A stretch of DNA of 64,000 bases from Roseiflexus sp. RS-1 (GTDB lineage Bacteria > Chloroflexota > Chloroflexia > Chloroflexales > Roseiflexaceae): assembly GCF_000016665.1 (NCBI RefSeq), contig NC_009523.1, positions 310,001 to 374,000 on the forward strand. The letters are read 5' to 3'. Shown here piece by piece: positions 7,757-17,629 of the stretch (position 1 is the first letter of the stretch; each line of letters starts with the position of its first letter). A model generated the notes under the pieces. That model was not told the origin of the DNA, ran no database searches, and saw only the letters and a list, made by a program, of their open reading frames with translations. A program made the position numbers and the translations under genes.

Positions 7757-9141
7757 TGAACGAACCATACGAAAACGAGCCACGGGATCGGCGCTCCCGC
7801 AATCGCGCTTACACTGGCGACACGATCGTCATGCGCCGCCACGCGCCGGTCACTGCGCCGCCCTCCCGGCGAAGCATCTGGCGACGCATTCGTCGCGCGC
7901 TGCTGGCAGGCGTCGTGCTGCTGGCGCTCCTTATCGCACTGGCGTACTGGCAGTTCGCTGCTGCCGTCGCGCCGCTGATCGTCGCCGACTCCCGTCCGTT
8001 TCCTCCGCTCAATCCGCCGGGGACAGGAGTCAACATCCTGTTGATCGGCGTCGATGAACGCCCCGATCACCCGGAAGAGGGGGTGCGCAGCGATACGCTG
8101 ATTGTCGTCCATCTCGATACAATCGGTCGGCGCGTCAGTCTGCTCTCCATCCCGCGCGATACGCGCGTCGAACTGCGGGATATCGGTCCCGCCAAGATCA
8201 ATGTTGCGTATGGCTACGGCTATGCGGCGGCCGGAAAACTCTACGGCGAAGGGGTGACTCCTGCGCAGGGAGGGATGGCGCTGACCGCCGAGACGGTCGG
8301 GCAGTTTCTTGATCTTCCCATCCATTACACGGCGCAGATCAATTTTGACGGTTTTGCGCGGGTGATCGATGCGCTTGGCGGCGTGACCATCGATGTACCG
8401 CGGCGGATTGTCGATGATGCCTATCCGACCCCCGATTTCGGTACAGTTCGCGTCGAGTTTGAACCCGGACCGCAGCGGATGGATGGAGCGCGAGCACTGA
8501 TCTATGCGCGCACCCGCCACGCCGACAGTGATTTTGAGCGCGCCGGGCGTCAGCAGCAGGTCATTCGCGCCGTTGTCGATGAACTGCGCGCGCGGGGTCC
8601 ACTCGGCGCAGCATTGCTTGTTCCCGCGCTCGGTCGCGCGCTCGACGGCGCCTTTACCACCACGCTGCCGCTGTCGCGCCTCGATATGATCCTGGGGATC
8701 GGGTGGATCACAACCGGTCTGGATCCTGCGGCGATCGGGCAGTACCGGCTCGCGCCCGATACCGCGCCCAACTTCCGCGAGATCGGCTCGGACATTCTCT
8801 GGGATCCTGCGGAGGTGCGCGCGGTTGTGCGTGATTTTCTGGCGGCGCCGGGGGTCGAAACCGAACAGGCGCGCATCCAGGTGTTGAACGGCGCCGGCGT
8901 CGCCGGATTGGCGCGGCGCGTCAGCGGTGAACTGGAAGCGGCAGGGTTCACAGTTGTGCCAGCAGCCGATGCGCCACGCAGCGATATGCCCGACACCATC
9001 GTGTATGATGTTACCGGCAAGCCTGCTACTGCACGTCGCCTGGCGACGCTGCTGCATGCCGGGATTCGTCGCGGCGTGCCCGACGGCGTGAACCCGACGG
9101 TTGACATTATTGTCGTGCTGGGACGGGATCAGGTGAAGTAA
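7756..9141 (+). CDS. LytR-CpsA-Psr (LCP) family cell-wall ligase
   Basis: A 461-residue protein of the LCP phosphotransferase family, which attach undecaprenyl-linked glycopolymers to the cell envelope. A basic cytoplasmic N-terminus is followed by one membrane segment (AGVVLLALLIALAYWQF). The LCP domain has NILLIGVDERPD, SDTLIVVHLD, SIPRDTRVEL and KINVAYGYG, and later the YARTRHADSDFERAGRQQQVI block, whose Arg and Asp residues bind the pyrophosphate. A LytR_C domain (QVLNGAGVAGLARRVSGELEAAGFTV) ends the protein. I start at 7756 because of the TAATG coupling and the promoter position; the open frame reaches back to 7675. It is divergent from the metallophosphoesterase. Confidence 0.88.
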   Translation: MNEPYENEPRDRRSRNRAYTGDTIVMRRHAPVTAPPSRRSIWRRIRRALLAGVVLLALLIALAYWQFAAAVAPLIVADSRPFPPLNPPGTGVNILLIGVDERPDHPEEGVRSDTLIVVHLDTIGRRVSLLSIPRDTRVELRDIGPAKINVAYGYGYAAAGKLYGEGVTPAQGGMALTAETVGQFLDLPIHYTAQINFDGFARVIDALGGVTIDVPRRIVDDAYPTPDFGTVRVEFEPGPQRMDGARALIYARTRHADSDFERAGRQQQVIRAVVDELRARGPLGAALLVPALGRALDGAFTTTLPLSRLDMILGIGWITTGLDPAAIGQYRLAPDTAPNFREIGSDILWDPAEVRAVVRDFLAAPGVETEQARIQVLNGAGVAGLARRVSGELEAAGFTVVPAADAPRSDMPDTIVYDVTGKPATARRLATLLHAGIRRGVPDGVNPTVDIIVVLGRDQVK

Positions 9142-9196
9142 CGTTTATCACAGTTTCCGCGCAGAAGTTTCGCCAGACATCTCCAGGAGCACAACA

Positions 9197-9868
9197 ATGA
9201 CCCGTGAGTACGATGTTATCACGTTCGACTGTTATGGCACGTTGATCGACTGGGATCGCGGCATTCAAGAAGGGTTCGCCGCCGCCGCCAGGCGCGTCGG
9301 TGTTGAGGTTGATCTCAATGCGGCGCTCACTGCCTATCATGCGATCGAGCCGCAGGTCCAATCCGCTGAATATCGCCCGTATCGCCAGGTGCTGGCGGAA
9401 ACAGCACAACGCGCTGCCGCAACCCTTGGCTGGCCCATGGACGATGATACCGCCAGGTTTTTCGCGTCGAGGTTACCAGAGTGGCCCCCATTCGCCGACA
9501 CGAACCCGGCGCTGGAGCGGTTGTACGCCGCCGGGTATCGGCTGGGGATCCTGTCGAATGTGGATGACGATCTGCTCGAAGCGACAATCCGGCATTTCAC
9601 CGCGCCGATCGATCTGATCGTCACGGCGCAGCAGGTTGGTTCGTACAAACCTGCGACCGGTCATTTCATCGCTGCACGTGAACGGATCGGCGGGTTGCGC
9701 TGGTTGCACGCTGCGCAGAGTCATTTCCACGATGTCGTTCCAGCAGTGCAGATGGGATTGCCGGTCGCGTGGATCAACCGCAAACACGAACCGTTGCCGC
9801 CGGATGGTCCGGCGCCGCTGGTCGATGTGCCGGATCTGCTGGCATTTGCGGCATGGCTGGAGGGATAG
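9197..9868 (+). CDS. HAD-superfamily hydrolase (haloacid dehalogenase type II-like)
   Basis: A 223-residue HAD hydrolase. Motif I is FDCYGTLIDW (the first Asp is the nucleophile), motif II is ILSNVDDD, and the motif III lysine is in VGSYKPATGHF. The motif IV region is the HFHDVVPAVQMGLPVAWINR block. This is the layout of the type II haloacid dehalogenase subgroup, whose members act on 2-haloacids or, more often, small phosphate esters. AGGAG lies 7 nt before the ATG. It is followed by a repeat cluster, so it is probably the last gene of a unit starting at the LCP gene (56-nt gap). Confidence 0.82.
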   Translation: MTREYDVITFDCYGTLIDWDRGIQEGFAAAARRVGVEVDLNAALTAYHAIEPQVQSAEYRPYRQVLAETAQRAAATLGWPMDDDTARFFASRLPEWPPFADTNPALERLYAAGYRLGILSNVDDDLLEATIRHFTAPIDLIVTAQQVGSYKPATGHFIAARERIGGLRWLHAAQSHFHDVVPAVQMGLPVAWINRKHEPLPPDGPAPLVDVPDLLAFAAWLEG

Positions 9869-9904
9869 TGCACCGCGAGGGGATGATACCAAATCTCGAT
9901 CGAC

Positions 9905-10315
9905 AGGATGATGAAGATTGAGATTTATTCCGGTAAGCACCTCTTGCCGTCGGACTCATGGAGATTGAGAATTAATCCGCTATACCGAACGAGCCGTGGG
10001 GCTGAAGCCCCCGGCTAGACAAGGCAAAGCCCGCCTGCGCGGGCTGGAGCGGAATAATTACTCAAAAACCATAAGCCCCCGGCTAGACAAGGCAAAGCCC
10101 GCCTGCGCGGGCTGGAGCGGAATAATTACTCAAAAACCATAAGCCCCCGGCTAGACAAGGCAAAGCCCGCCTGCGCGGGCTGGAGCGGAATAATTACTTA
10201 AAGACCATAATTTCGGTCTACACTCTGCCGGAAGCGGGCGCCTCGCGCGACACGGCGGGCCAGACAGGGGTCAACGTATCTGAGAACTGCTGTAAATTCT
10301 CAATCTTCATCAACT
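9905..10315. repeat. Composite hairpin repeat element with inverted ends
   Basis: This roughly 400-bp gene-free element begins with GATGAAGATTGAGA (9912-9925) and ends with the inverse, TTCTCAATCTTCATC (10299-10313). Inside are three near-identical approximately 80-bp units (about 10004-10205), each with GGGGCTGAAGCCC- and AGCCCGCCTGCGCGGGCT-type hairpins and ending in CTCAAAAACCATAAG. The block at about 10205-10300 is the inverse of 4880-4966. It is a member of the same family as 4866-5230 and 25470-26290. Confidence 0.8.
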
Positions 10316-10507
10316 CGCAGTCTCCTCGTGCGGGCGTGGACGCCCGCGCACCCAGGATGTACGTGGTTCAATCATTCTGCACATCGCTATAATTCTCAAT
10401 CTTCTTCATCTCCACAGCAATTTTCACAGGAGCGAAGGCATCGCGCCCCCGGCTGTCCCACGAGGGCAAAACGCCCTTGATCCGTGGCAAACAGCGCAGC
10501 TTGTGTT
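10316..10507. other. Intergenic tail after the composite repeat
   Basis: A short half-site resembling the repeat border (TCGCTATAATTCTCAATCTTC) lies at about 10383-10403. Nothing coding is supported. A small AAGGGCGTTTTGCCCT-type hairpin downstream of rsmA could end its transcript, but there is no T-run. Confidence 0.4.
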
Positions 10508-11401
10508 CTACCAGATGTGATGTAATGCGCGATACACCGCGCCCCACTCTTCGAGTGTGACTGTCTCAGCGCGTCGGGTCGGATCGATTCCGGCAGCGGC
10601 AAGCGCATCCAGCACCCGCTGCCTGTCGATCTTCATGCCCATCGCTGCCATGCCTCCCGGCAGTGCATTGCCCAACTGCTTGCGCGGATGGAGGAAACCG
10701 GCTTTGATCAGGCGCAGGAGCGCTTCCGGCTGGTCGGAAACGACTGCGGGCTGGGGATGGATCCGCAGGCGCAGCACGCTCGAATCAACTTCTGGTGCAG
10801 GGAAGAAACTCGACGCCGGAACGCGCGCGACGATCTCCGGCTCGGCGTAGATCTGAACCGCATGCGCCAGCACACTCAGATCACCTGCGCGTGCGCAGAT
10901 GCGCGCGGCAACTTCCTGCTGCACCAGCACAACCATCAGCGTTGGACGGAGCGGGGTGCTGAGGAAGTGCCGGAGCGCTGCCGAGGTAATCGCATACGGC
11001 AGATTCGCAACCACCTTGTACGGTCGTGCGCCGGATGCCGCATCAGGATCGTGTTCTGCCAGGATCGTTGCTGGCGGCAGGCGCAAGACATCACCCTGGA
11101 TGATTGCCAGATTCGGGAAGGTGCGAAACTCGGTGCGCAACCGTTCCGCCAGACGACGGTCGAGTTCGACAGCGACGACGGTGCGGGCGCGCTGCACCAG
11201 TTCCCACGTCAGCACGCCGAGACCGGGACCAACTTCGACAACGGTGTCGTCGGCGGTCAACGCTGCAGCAGTGACAATCGTCGCCAGCGCTGCACCATCG
11301 ATCAGGAAGTTTTGTCCCATGCTGCGGGAGGGGCGAAGTCCCAGGGCGTGCAGTGCAGCACGCACCCGTGCGCGTGAGAGGTATGGATTGCTGACCGTCA
11401 T
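10508..11401 (-). CDS. rsmA: 16S rRNA (adenine1518/1519-N6)-dimethyltransferase
   Basis: RsmA (KsgA) dimethylates two adjacent adenines in the 3' hairpin loop of 16S rRNA during 30S assembly. Visible motifs are GQNFLID near residue 28, the SAM-binding VVEVGPGLGVLTW, VVAVELDRRLAERL, and the catalytic NLPYAITSAAL. The C-terminal helical domain follows (FLHPRKQLGNAL, AETVTLEEWGAVY). The start is the ATG at 11399-11401, which overlaps the stop of the histidine kinase gene as ATGA, so the two genes are probably translationally coupled. This gives 297 residues, the usual length. The longer frame to 11425 would run into the kinase gene. Confidence 0.93.
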   Translation of the reverse strand: MTVSNPYLSRARVRAALHALGLRPSRSMGQNFLIDGAALATIVTAAALTADDTVVEVGPGLGVLTWELVQRARTVVAVELDRRLAERLRTEFRTFPNLAIIQGDVLRLPPATILAEHDPDAASGARPYKVVANLPYAITSAALRHFLSTPLRPTLMVVLVQQEVAARICARAGDLSVLAHAVQIYAEPEIVARVPASSFFPAPEVDSSVLRLRIHPQPAVVSDQPEALLRLIKAGFLHPRKQLGNALPGGMAAMGMKIDRQRVLDALAAAGIDPTRRAETVTLEEWGAVYRALHHIW

Positions 11402-13173
11402 CGGAGCGGCACGATCACCTTCCACCTGGTGCCTTTGCCCGGCGTGGAAGTCACCTCGGCGACGCCGCCCATCAGCGACGCGCGTTCCTCGATATTCAAC
11501 AGACCAAATGAACCGCGCTGATCGTAACTGGCGCGCACCTTCTCAACATCGAAGCCGCGTCCGTCATCCTCGATGATGGTTTCGAGGGTGGTGGGCGTCT
11601 GGATCAGGCGCACCCGGATATGTTGCGCTTTTGCGTGCTTCAGCGCGTTATTGACCGCCTCCTGAATAATGTTGAATAGCGTGCCTTCGACTTTGGTGTC
11701 GAGGTGCGCATCGATCTTATCCGCTTCGAGGATGATTTTGGTCGGATTATCGCGGAACCGCTCGAAGTACTGCTGCAATGTCACGTCGAGACCCTGGGTT
11801 TCGAGCGCCAGTGGGCGCAGTTCGAACAGCATGGTACGCACCTCGTGCGTGGTGCGCTTGGCGAGTTGCCCCAGTTTGTCGAGTTCGGGCAGCACGCGCT
11901 GCGGATCGCGGTCGAGGAGGCGTTTGATAAACTCGACATTCATCGTGATCGCCGCCAGCGCCTGCGCCGGTCCATCGTGCAGGTCACGCGCCAGCTGGTG
12001 GCGCACCTCTTCTTCCTTCGAAAGAAGTTTGGTGCGTTCCTGCTGGAGGTCGTAGATCAGTTGCGCATTCTGGAGCGCGACCAGCGCATATGACGCCAGC
12101 GCCGCCAGTTTTTCGACTTCTTCGTCGGTAAATGCGCCGTCGCGCTCACGTGCAAAGACCATTGTGCCGTAGATGTTCAACCCGAAGCGCAATGGGATCA
12201 GGCAGGCGGTATGACAGCGTTGCAACGACGTGAACAGCATCAATTCAGGGTCGTGCTGAATATCGTCGAACGTCAGCGGGTTCGATTCCCGCAGCGCCTG
12301 ACCGAGTGCACCGCCTGCAACCGTGATGGAACGTTCCCGGTCGTCGGCGTCCAGCCCGCGTGATGCTGCCACGAACAACTGATTGGGCTGTCCGGTGGAG
12401 AGGAGCACGATCCCGCAGGTATACGGCGCCAGTTTCTGGCTTTCATCGAGCGCCACTTCGAGGACGTTCTGGTAATCATTGGTGGTTGCGAGCGTATAGG
12501 CTGCTTCATACAGGGCGCGCGTCTGATCGCGGTAGGCATTCGCCTCGCGCAGCGCCTGCGCCGCTTTTTCTTCCGCCAGCGCCACGCTCAACCGGTTGCT
12601 GGCGCTCCAGCGCTCCGCCAGCCCGCCGGTGATCCAGGGAATAAAGACAAGCGCCAGCGCCCGCAGCGCCAGCCCGACGTATCCCAGAGGATCACCCGGA
12701 ATCGAACCATTGCCCGGACCGATCCGTGCAATCAGGTATGCACCGATATAGGCAAACGCTGTGATCAACCCCGTCAGCAAACTCGCCGATGAATTCAGGC
12801 GAAACGCTGCGTTGACCAGCGGCAGGAGGAAGAGCGGATACAGCACCTCACGCGGATCGGGGTTGAACAGGGTTAGCAGAAGCAGCGTCAGGATATCGAG
12901 GGCAAAACTGAACCGCAACAGCGACGCAACCGACGGAATGAACACCAGGATCGTCATGAGCGCCGTAAAAAGCACATACCCCCACATCACGACGATCATC
13001 GGGCTTTGCGCCGCAGAAGGGGGCCAGAGCGGCTCACCGGAGATCAGGCGCACGATCCCGATGAGCAGCGCCGTGACGCCCCACCGCGACAGGTTGTAGA
13101 AGCGATCGCCGCCAAGCATCTGGCGTTGCAGCGAGATCTTCGACGAGAATGGGATGTGCTCTGCTGCGTCCAT
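11398..13173 (-). CDS. GAF-domain sensor histidine kinase (NarL-partner type)
   Basis: A 591-residue kinase. Residues about 30-190 contain several membrane segments. A GAF domain follows (about 225-375; TLATTNDYQNVLEVALDESQ, ACLIPLRFGLNIYGTMVFAR). The HisKA_3 dimerisation domain has the phospho-acceptor histidine in QLARDLHDGPAQAL, and the HATPase_c domain has NIIQEAVNNALKHAK, EDDGRGFD and GSFGLLNIEERASLMGG. Kinases of this class usually signal to NarL/FixJ response regulators, but none is adjacent, so the partner lies elsewhere. The ATG at 13173 lacks a clear ribosome site; Met19 is an alternative. The gene overlaps rsmA by 4 nt, an unusual pairing with a housekeeping gene. Confidence 0.85.
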   Translation of the reverse strand: MDAAEHIPFSSKISLQRQMLGGDRFYNLSRWGVTALLIGIVRLISGEPLWPPSAAQSPMIVVMWGYVLFTALMTILVFIPSVASLLRFSFALDILTLLLLTLFNPDPREVLYPLFLLPLVNAAFRLNSSASLLTGLITAFAYIGAYLIARIGPGNGSIPGDPLGYVGLALRALALVFIPWITGGLAERWSASNRLSVALAEEKAAQALREANAYRDQTRALYEAAYTLATTNDYQNVLEVALDESQKLAPYTCGIVLLSTGQPNQLFVAASRGLDADDRERSITVAGGALGQALRESNPLTFDDIQHDPELMLFTSLQRCHTACLIPLRFGLNIYGTMVFARERDGAFTDEEVEKLAALASYALVALQNAQLIYDLQQERTKLLSKEEEVRHQLARDLHDGPAQALAAITMNVEFIKRLLDRDPQRVLPELDKLGQLAKRTTHEVRTMLFELRPLALETQGLDVTLQQYFERFRDNPTKIILEADKIDAHLDTKVEGTLFNIIQEAVNNALKHAKAQHIRVRLIQTPTTLETIIEDDGRGFDVEKVRASYDQRGSFGLLNIEERASLMGGVAEVTSTPGKGTRWKVIVPLR

Positions 13174-13204
13174 GGGCGCTACTCTGGCATTACATACGCA
13201 ACTT

Positions 13205-13352
13205 CACTGCAAAAACGCACCGCTGAGACGCCGAGCGCGCAGAGAACTTCACAAACGAAATGTATGTGCGGTGAAGCATGCGTTTGAGCGACTCGTTATA
13301 GCATTTTCCTCTGCGGACGCTGCGCCTCTGCGGTGACATAGCCTTTTTGCAG
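13205..13352. repeat. Inverted repeat of the 'CTCTGCGGTGACAT...TTTTTGCAGTG' family
   Basis: CACTGCAAAAACGCACCGC (13207 onward) and the inverted GCGGTGACATAGCCTTTTTGCAGTG (ending about 13352) are arms of an imperfect inverted repeat that fills the gap between the kinase and mdh. A single arm of the same family occurs at 49674-49730. Confidence 0.65.
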
Positions 13353-13407
13353 TGGACTCATACGCGCAATCAGTTCGTGTGCATCAACCACACCGGCGAA
13401 CGGTGCA

Positions 13408-13432
13408 GGCGCGCCTCACGTGAGACGCGCCC
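13408..13432 (-). terminator. Possible transcription terminator hairpin after mdh
   Basis: GGCGCGCCTCA and TGAGACGCGCC form an 11-bp stem with one mismatch, 10 nt beyond the mdh stop codon. No T-run follows on the minus strand, so termination is only suggested. Confidence 0.35.
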
Positions 13433-13442
13433 GCCGATCCTG

Positions 13443-14435
<993 letters not shown>

Positions 14436-14479
14436 TTATGGAGCGATCGCGACCTTTCGGCTTTCATTTGATCCTGCGC

Positions 14480-15430
14480 TCATGACGACACGCGCCTGAC
14501 CGCAGCGCGCGCGCTCTGGCGGAGCCTGGCAAGCGCCGCTTCCAGATCGGCAGGCAGGGGCGACGTAAACTCGACCCACTCGCCGCCGGATGGCAATTTG
14601 AAACCAAGGCGATGCGCATGGAGAAACTGGCGCGTCAATCCGAACGTCGCCCGCGGGCGCTTCGGACCGTACAGCGGATCGCCGAGGATGGGCCGGTTGC
14701 GTGATGCACAGTGCACCCGGATCTGATGGGTGCGTCCGGTCTCCAATCGCGCTTCGATCAGTGTGTACTCTCCCAGGTCTTCGAGGACGCGCCAGTGAGT
14801 TCGCGCCGGTCTGCCGCCGGCAACCACCGCCATGCGCACCCGGTCGGTCGGATGGCGCGCGATTGGTGCATCGATCACCCCTTCGAGTTCGGGCATCCGC
14901 CCCTCGACGACCGCGAGATAGATTTTCAGCATGGTGCGCGCCTGCTGTTGCGCCTGCAACGACCGCAGCGCGCGCTCATTGCGCGCTGCCACCAGCAACC
15001 CCGACGTATCGCGATCCAGGCGATGCACAATGCCGGGGCGCATATCGCCATTGATCGCCATCTCCGGGTAGCGCGCAATGAGCGCATTGACCAGTGTGCC
15101 ACGGTCGTGACCGGGCGCAGGATGCACAACCATGCTTGCTGGCTTATCGATCACGACGACGTCCCGATCCTCGTACACAATCTGGAGTGGGAGCGGTTCG
15201 GCGACGAGACCGACCGGTTGCGGCGCAGGCAGGTGCACCGTGACCGTATCGCCGGCATGAACGGGAGTGCTGGGGCGCGCCTGGCGATTGTTCAGAAGCA
15301 CCTGGGCGGCTTCGATCAGGCGCTGAGCGTAGGTGCGCGAGAGATCGGGCACATGATCGGCGACATACCGGTCTAGCCGATCCCCTTCATTGGCAGCTTC
15401 AACCACCAGATGCAGCACTTCAGCGCTCAC
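14480..15430 (-). CDS. RluA-family pseudouridine synthase (RluD-like)
   Basis: A 316-residue protein with an N-terminal S4 RNA-binding domain (GDRLDRYVADHVPDLSRTYAQRLIEAAQVLLNN) and an RluA catalytic domain. The catalytic aspartate is in GIVHRLDRDTSGLL. The substrate-binding blocks VIDKPASMVVHPAPGH and ETGRTHQIRVHC are also present. Presence of the S4 domain and the length fit RluD, which modifies 23S rRNA helix 69, better than RluA. It follows lspA by 36 nt on the same strand; the rluD-lspA pair is common in many bacteria. Confidence 0.9.
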   Translation of the reverse strand: MSAEVLHLVVEAANEGDRLDRYVADHVPDLSRTYAQRLIEAAQVLLNNRQARPSTPVHAGDTVTVHLPAPQPVGLVAEPLPLQIVYEDRDVVVIDKPASMVVHPAPGHDRGTLVNALIARYPEMAINGDMRPGIVHRLDRDTSGLLVAARNERALRSLQAQQQARTMLKIYLAVVEGRMPELEGVIDAPIARHPTDRVRMAVVAGGRPARTHWRVLEDLGEYTLIEARLETGRTHQIRVHCASRNRPILGDPLYGPKRPRATFGLTRQFLHAHRLGFKLPSGGEWVEFTSPLPADLEAALARLRQSARAAVRRVSS

Positions 15431-15466
15431 AGAACCCTCGCCTGAACAGAACCGACCGTGTTGCCT

Positions 15467-16060
15467 TCATCCATCGGAGCGCACCGACGATCCAGATCCA
15501 TGCGGTTCCCGACTGAGCAGATCGTTCAGCAACGCATCGTCAGCGGCTGCGCGGCGTTGTTCCCCATCGCCGATCAGCGCCAGAAACAACGCCAGTATCG
15601 CAACCCCGACCGTAATTGAGCTATCAGCGACATTGAAAATACCGGGGAACCAGTGAACATGGATGAAGTCGATCACATACCCGAAGCGCAGGCGGTCGAT
15701 GATATTCCCGATCGCACCACCGACGATCAGACCGAGGCACACCTGCGGCAAGAGGTGCGGACCGGGCAGATGATAGCGATAGAAATACATCGCACCCAGG
15801 CTGATGATGATCGACGTAACCGTAAAGAAATGCGGAAAACCGACATCGAACATCCCGAATGCAATGCCAGTATTATGGATCAGAGTCAGGCTCAACCAGT
15901 CACCGAGCAGCGGTCGAGTCGTTCCTTCGACCGTGCCCAGTGTTTCCAGAACCCACGCTTTTGTGACCTGATCGAGTGCAAGGATAGTAGCGGCAATCGC
16001 AGCCGGACCCAGCCAGTAGCGCCGCAATTCACGCCCGATTGTCGAACCTGTTCGTGCCAA
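15467..16060 (-). CDS. lspA: Lipoprotein signal peptidase II
   Basis: An integral membrane aspartic protease that cleaves the signal peptide of prolipoproteins after lipidation. The conserved blocks are LDQVTKAWV near residue 30, HNTGIAFGMF, GGAIGNIIDRLRFGYVIDF and FNVADSSITVG; the aspartates of NIIDR and NVADS form the catalytic pair. Four membrane segments are visible. The 197-residue length is slightly long because of a polar C-terminal tail. Several genes in this window encode lipobox-bearing proteins that would need it. Confidence 0.93.
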   Translation of the reverse strand: MARTGSTIGRELRRYWLGPAAIAATILALDQVTKAWVLETLGTVEGTTRPLLGDWLSLTLIHNTGIAFGMFDVGFPHFFTVTSIIISLGAMYFYRYHLPGPHLLPQVCLGLIVGGAIGNIIDRLRFGYVIDFIHVHWFPGIFNVADSSITVGVAILALFLALIGDGEQRRAAADDALLNDLLSREPHGSGSSVRSDG

Positions 16061-16307
16061 TGCTCTCGCTTTCTACGCTTTCGGAGAAACTGGTTGCGCC
16101 GGTCACACAGGCATGTTCTGCATCAGGTTCCAAAGAACTGCAGGCGGCGTTTTGCATGCCGCAGCGCCCGGCGCACACTGAACCCGCATAGGAGAGCGTT
16201 TCACTCGTCTGTTCAGAAGCGCACGACGCTCAGTTTCCCGGTTCTCTCTGCCCTCCTGCATTGCGAACCCATACCCTACCCATGACAACCCATCCGTCGT
16301 GTGAGCA

Positions 16308-16673
16308 TCACCAGCGTCGGGCGCGTTCACGCGTCGACTGGCAACGCACACACAGTGTCGCATACGGAAGCGCTTCCAGACGCTCGATCGGAATCGGTTC
16401 ACCGCAATCGGCGCAGATGCCGTAGGTGCCTTCATCAAGACGGCGCAGCGCAGCATTGACCTGTTCCAGCAACTCGCGCGCATTGCTGCGCAGCGCCAAG
16501 TCGCGCTCGCGCACCAATGTTTCCATCATTTCTTCGGCAACGACATTCCCGATACCGGCGCTTTCCTCTCGACTGGCGCGCTCGCGCTCTAGCGCGGCGA
16601 TCTCGGCGAGCAACGCATCGCGCTCCGCTTCGAGCCGCTCTCGTTGTGCTGCGAAGATAGTCGTCGATGGCAT
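16308..16673 (-). CDS. DksA/TraR-family C4 zinc-finger protein
   Basis: A 121-residue protein with an N-terminal alpha-helical coiled coil (RERLEAERDALLAEIAALERERAS) and a C-terminal zinc finger with four cysteines (GICADCGEPIP and ATLCVRCQS). This is the DksA/TraR/YteA layout. DksA binds the RNA polymerase secondary channel, but the usual Asp-Asp pair at the coiled-coil tip is not obvious here, so the role could differ. I start at the ATG at 16671-16673, preceded by an AGGAG box; the longer frame to 16790 adds an unlikely Cys-rich leader. Confidence 0.85.
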   Translation of the reverse strand: MPSTTIFAAQRERLEAERDALLAEIAALERERASREESAGIGNVVAEEMMETLVRERDLALRSNARELLEQVNAALRRLDEGTYGICADCGEPIPIERLEALPYATLCVRCQSTRERARRW

Positions 16674-16825
16674 CTTCGCCGCTCCTTTCTCGCCAACAAC
16701 AAGACAGGCTCGGCAGCCCCTCCCTGCCGCACCTGCAACAGACATACAAACACTACCCACAAACCAGGAGCGCGGACGCTCCTTTTGCATACCGTTATTA
16801 TACCACGTGAGAGCGTAAAAGCCGG

Positions 16826-17473
16826 TTATGCTGTGTCCACCGAGCGATAACCTCCAACCCCGCCAGGAGTGAACGTTTCCCCCAGACTGTGGAGCAGCGT
16901 CGCCACGATGCGCAACTCATCACGCAGCACTGCGCGCAGCGCTTCGGGACTACGTTCCCCCCACAGGTCGCTCAGATCGGTGACATTCGTGCCGACGATC
17001 TGAAGATAAACCAGAGAAGGCTTATCGTCGATGCGGTAGCCGCGACGAATCTCAACTGCAATATAGTCGGCCGGCGGGGGAAAGTCGGGCATCACCCGTC
17101 GCAGCGCTGCACGCACCGCACCGTTGAACGCGCGCAGCAGTTCAACATCGCTCCGGTCAAACGAGCGCACATCGACCGTATAGGTCCACGCCAGCTCGAG
17201 CGGTCCTGGCGTAATGTCGCGCCCTTCTGAAAACAACTGGTGCGCAGCCGTCCAGACCAGGTTGAGTTCGACCCATGGCGGCGACCACCCCTCGCCGATC
17301 GGTTCGGGATGCTCCGGGAAGAGTTCTGCGCGGTAGACACGATCGAGCGTTCCCGGTTGAATGCTTTCGACAATCGCATGCTCGTGCAAGCCGGCAAGCA
17401 ACCATGCTTCTTCGAGACCGACCGCAAGTTCTTCGTAACTGATCAACGACGTCCCCCCTCGTGTCAGAGCCAT
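16826..17473 (-). CDS. Hypothetical protein, 215 residues
   Basis: I do not recognise this family. It is a soluble, acidic protein without a signal peptide or membrane segment. Distinct stretches include ISYEELAVGLEEAWLLAGLHEHAIVES, an aromatic central part and a Gly-rich C-terminus (FTPGGVGGYRSVDTA). The start is the ATG at 17471-17473; the open frame continues upstream to 17962, but that part is antisense to the XRE regulator. It is divergently arranged with that XRE regulator, which may control it (inference). Confidence 0.7.
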   Translation of the reverse strand: MALTRGGTSLISYEELAVGLEEAWLLAGLHEHAIVESIQPGTLDRVYRAELFPEHPEPIGEGWSPPWVELNLVWTAAHQLFSEGRDITPGPLELAWTYTVDVRSFDRSDVELLRAFNGAVRAALRRVMPDFPPPADYIAVEIRRGYRIDDKPSLVYLQIVGTNVTDLSDLWGERSPEALRAVLRDELRIVATLLHSLGETFTPGGVGGYRSVDTA

Positions 17474-17629
17474 TATTCGATATTGTACCGCCGGGTGTCG
17501 TGTCCGACAAGCAGCCTCATTTGACCGCAAATGTTGGTGTTTACGTCTTTTCAAGCAATCCGCTGGCGTGTTACAATATCGATACAAAGTGGTTATTAAG
17601 TGACAGTGCGACCTGGAGGGGAGATGCGT

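Noticed and set aside
7519-9057. N-terminal extension of the metallophosphoesterase frame
   Set aside because: The extension is antisense to the LCP gene and lacks a protein-like composition; the ATG at 7518 has a ribosome site.
12275-12300. GGGTTCGATTCCC resembling a tRNA T-arm
   Set aside because: It lies in frame inside the histidine kinase GAF domain and no acceptor stem, D-arm or anticodon arm can be built around it.
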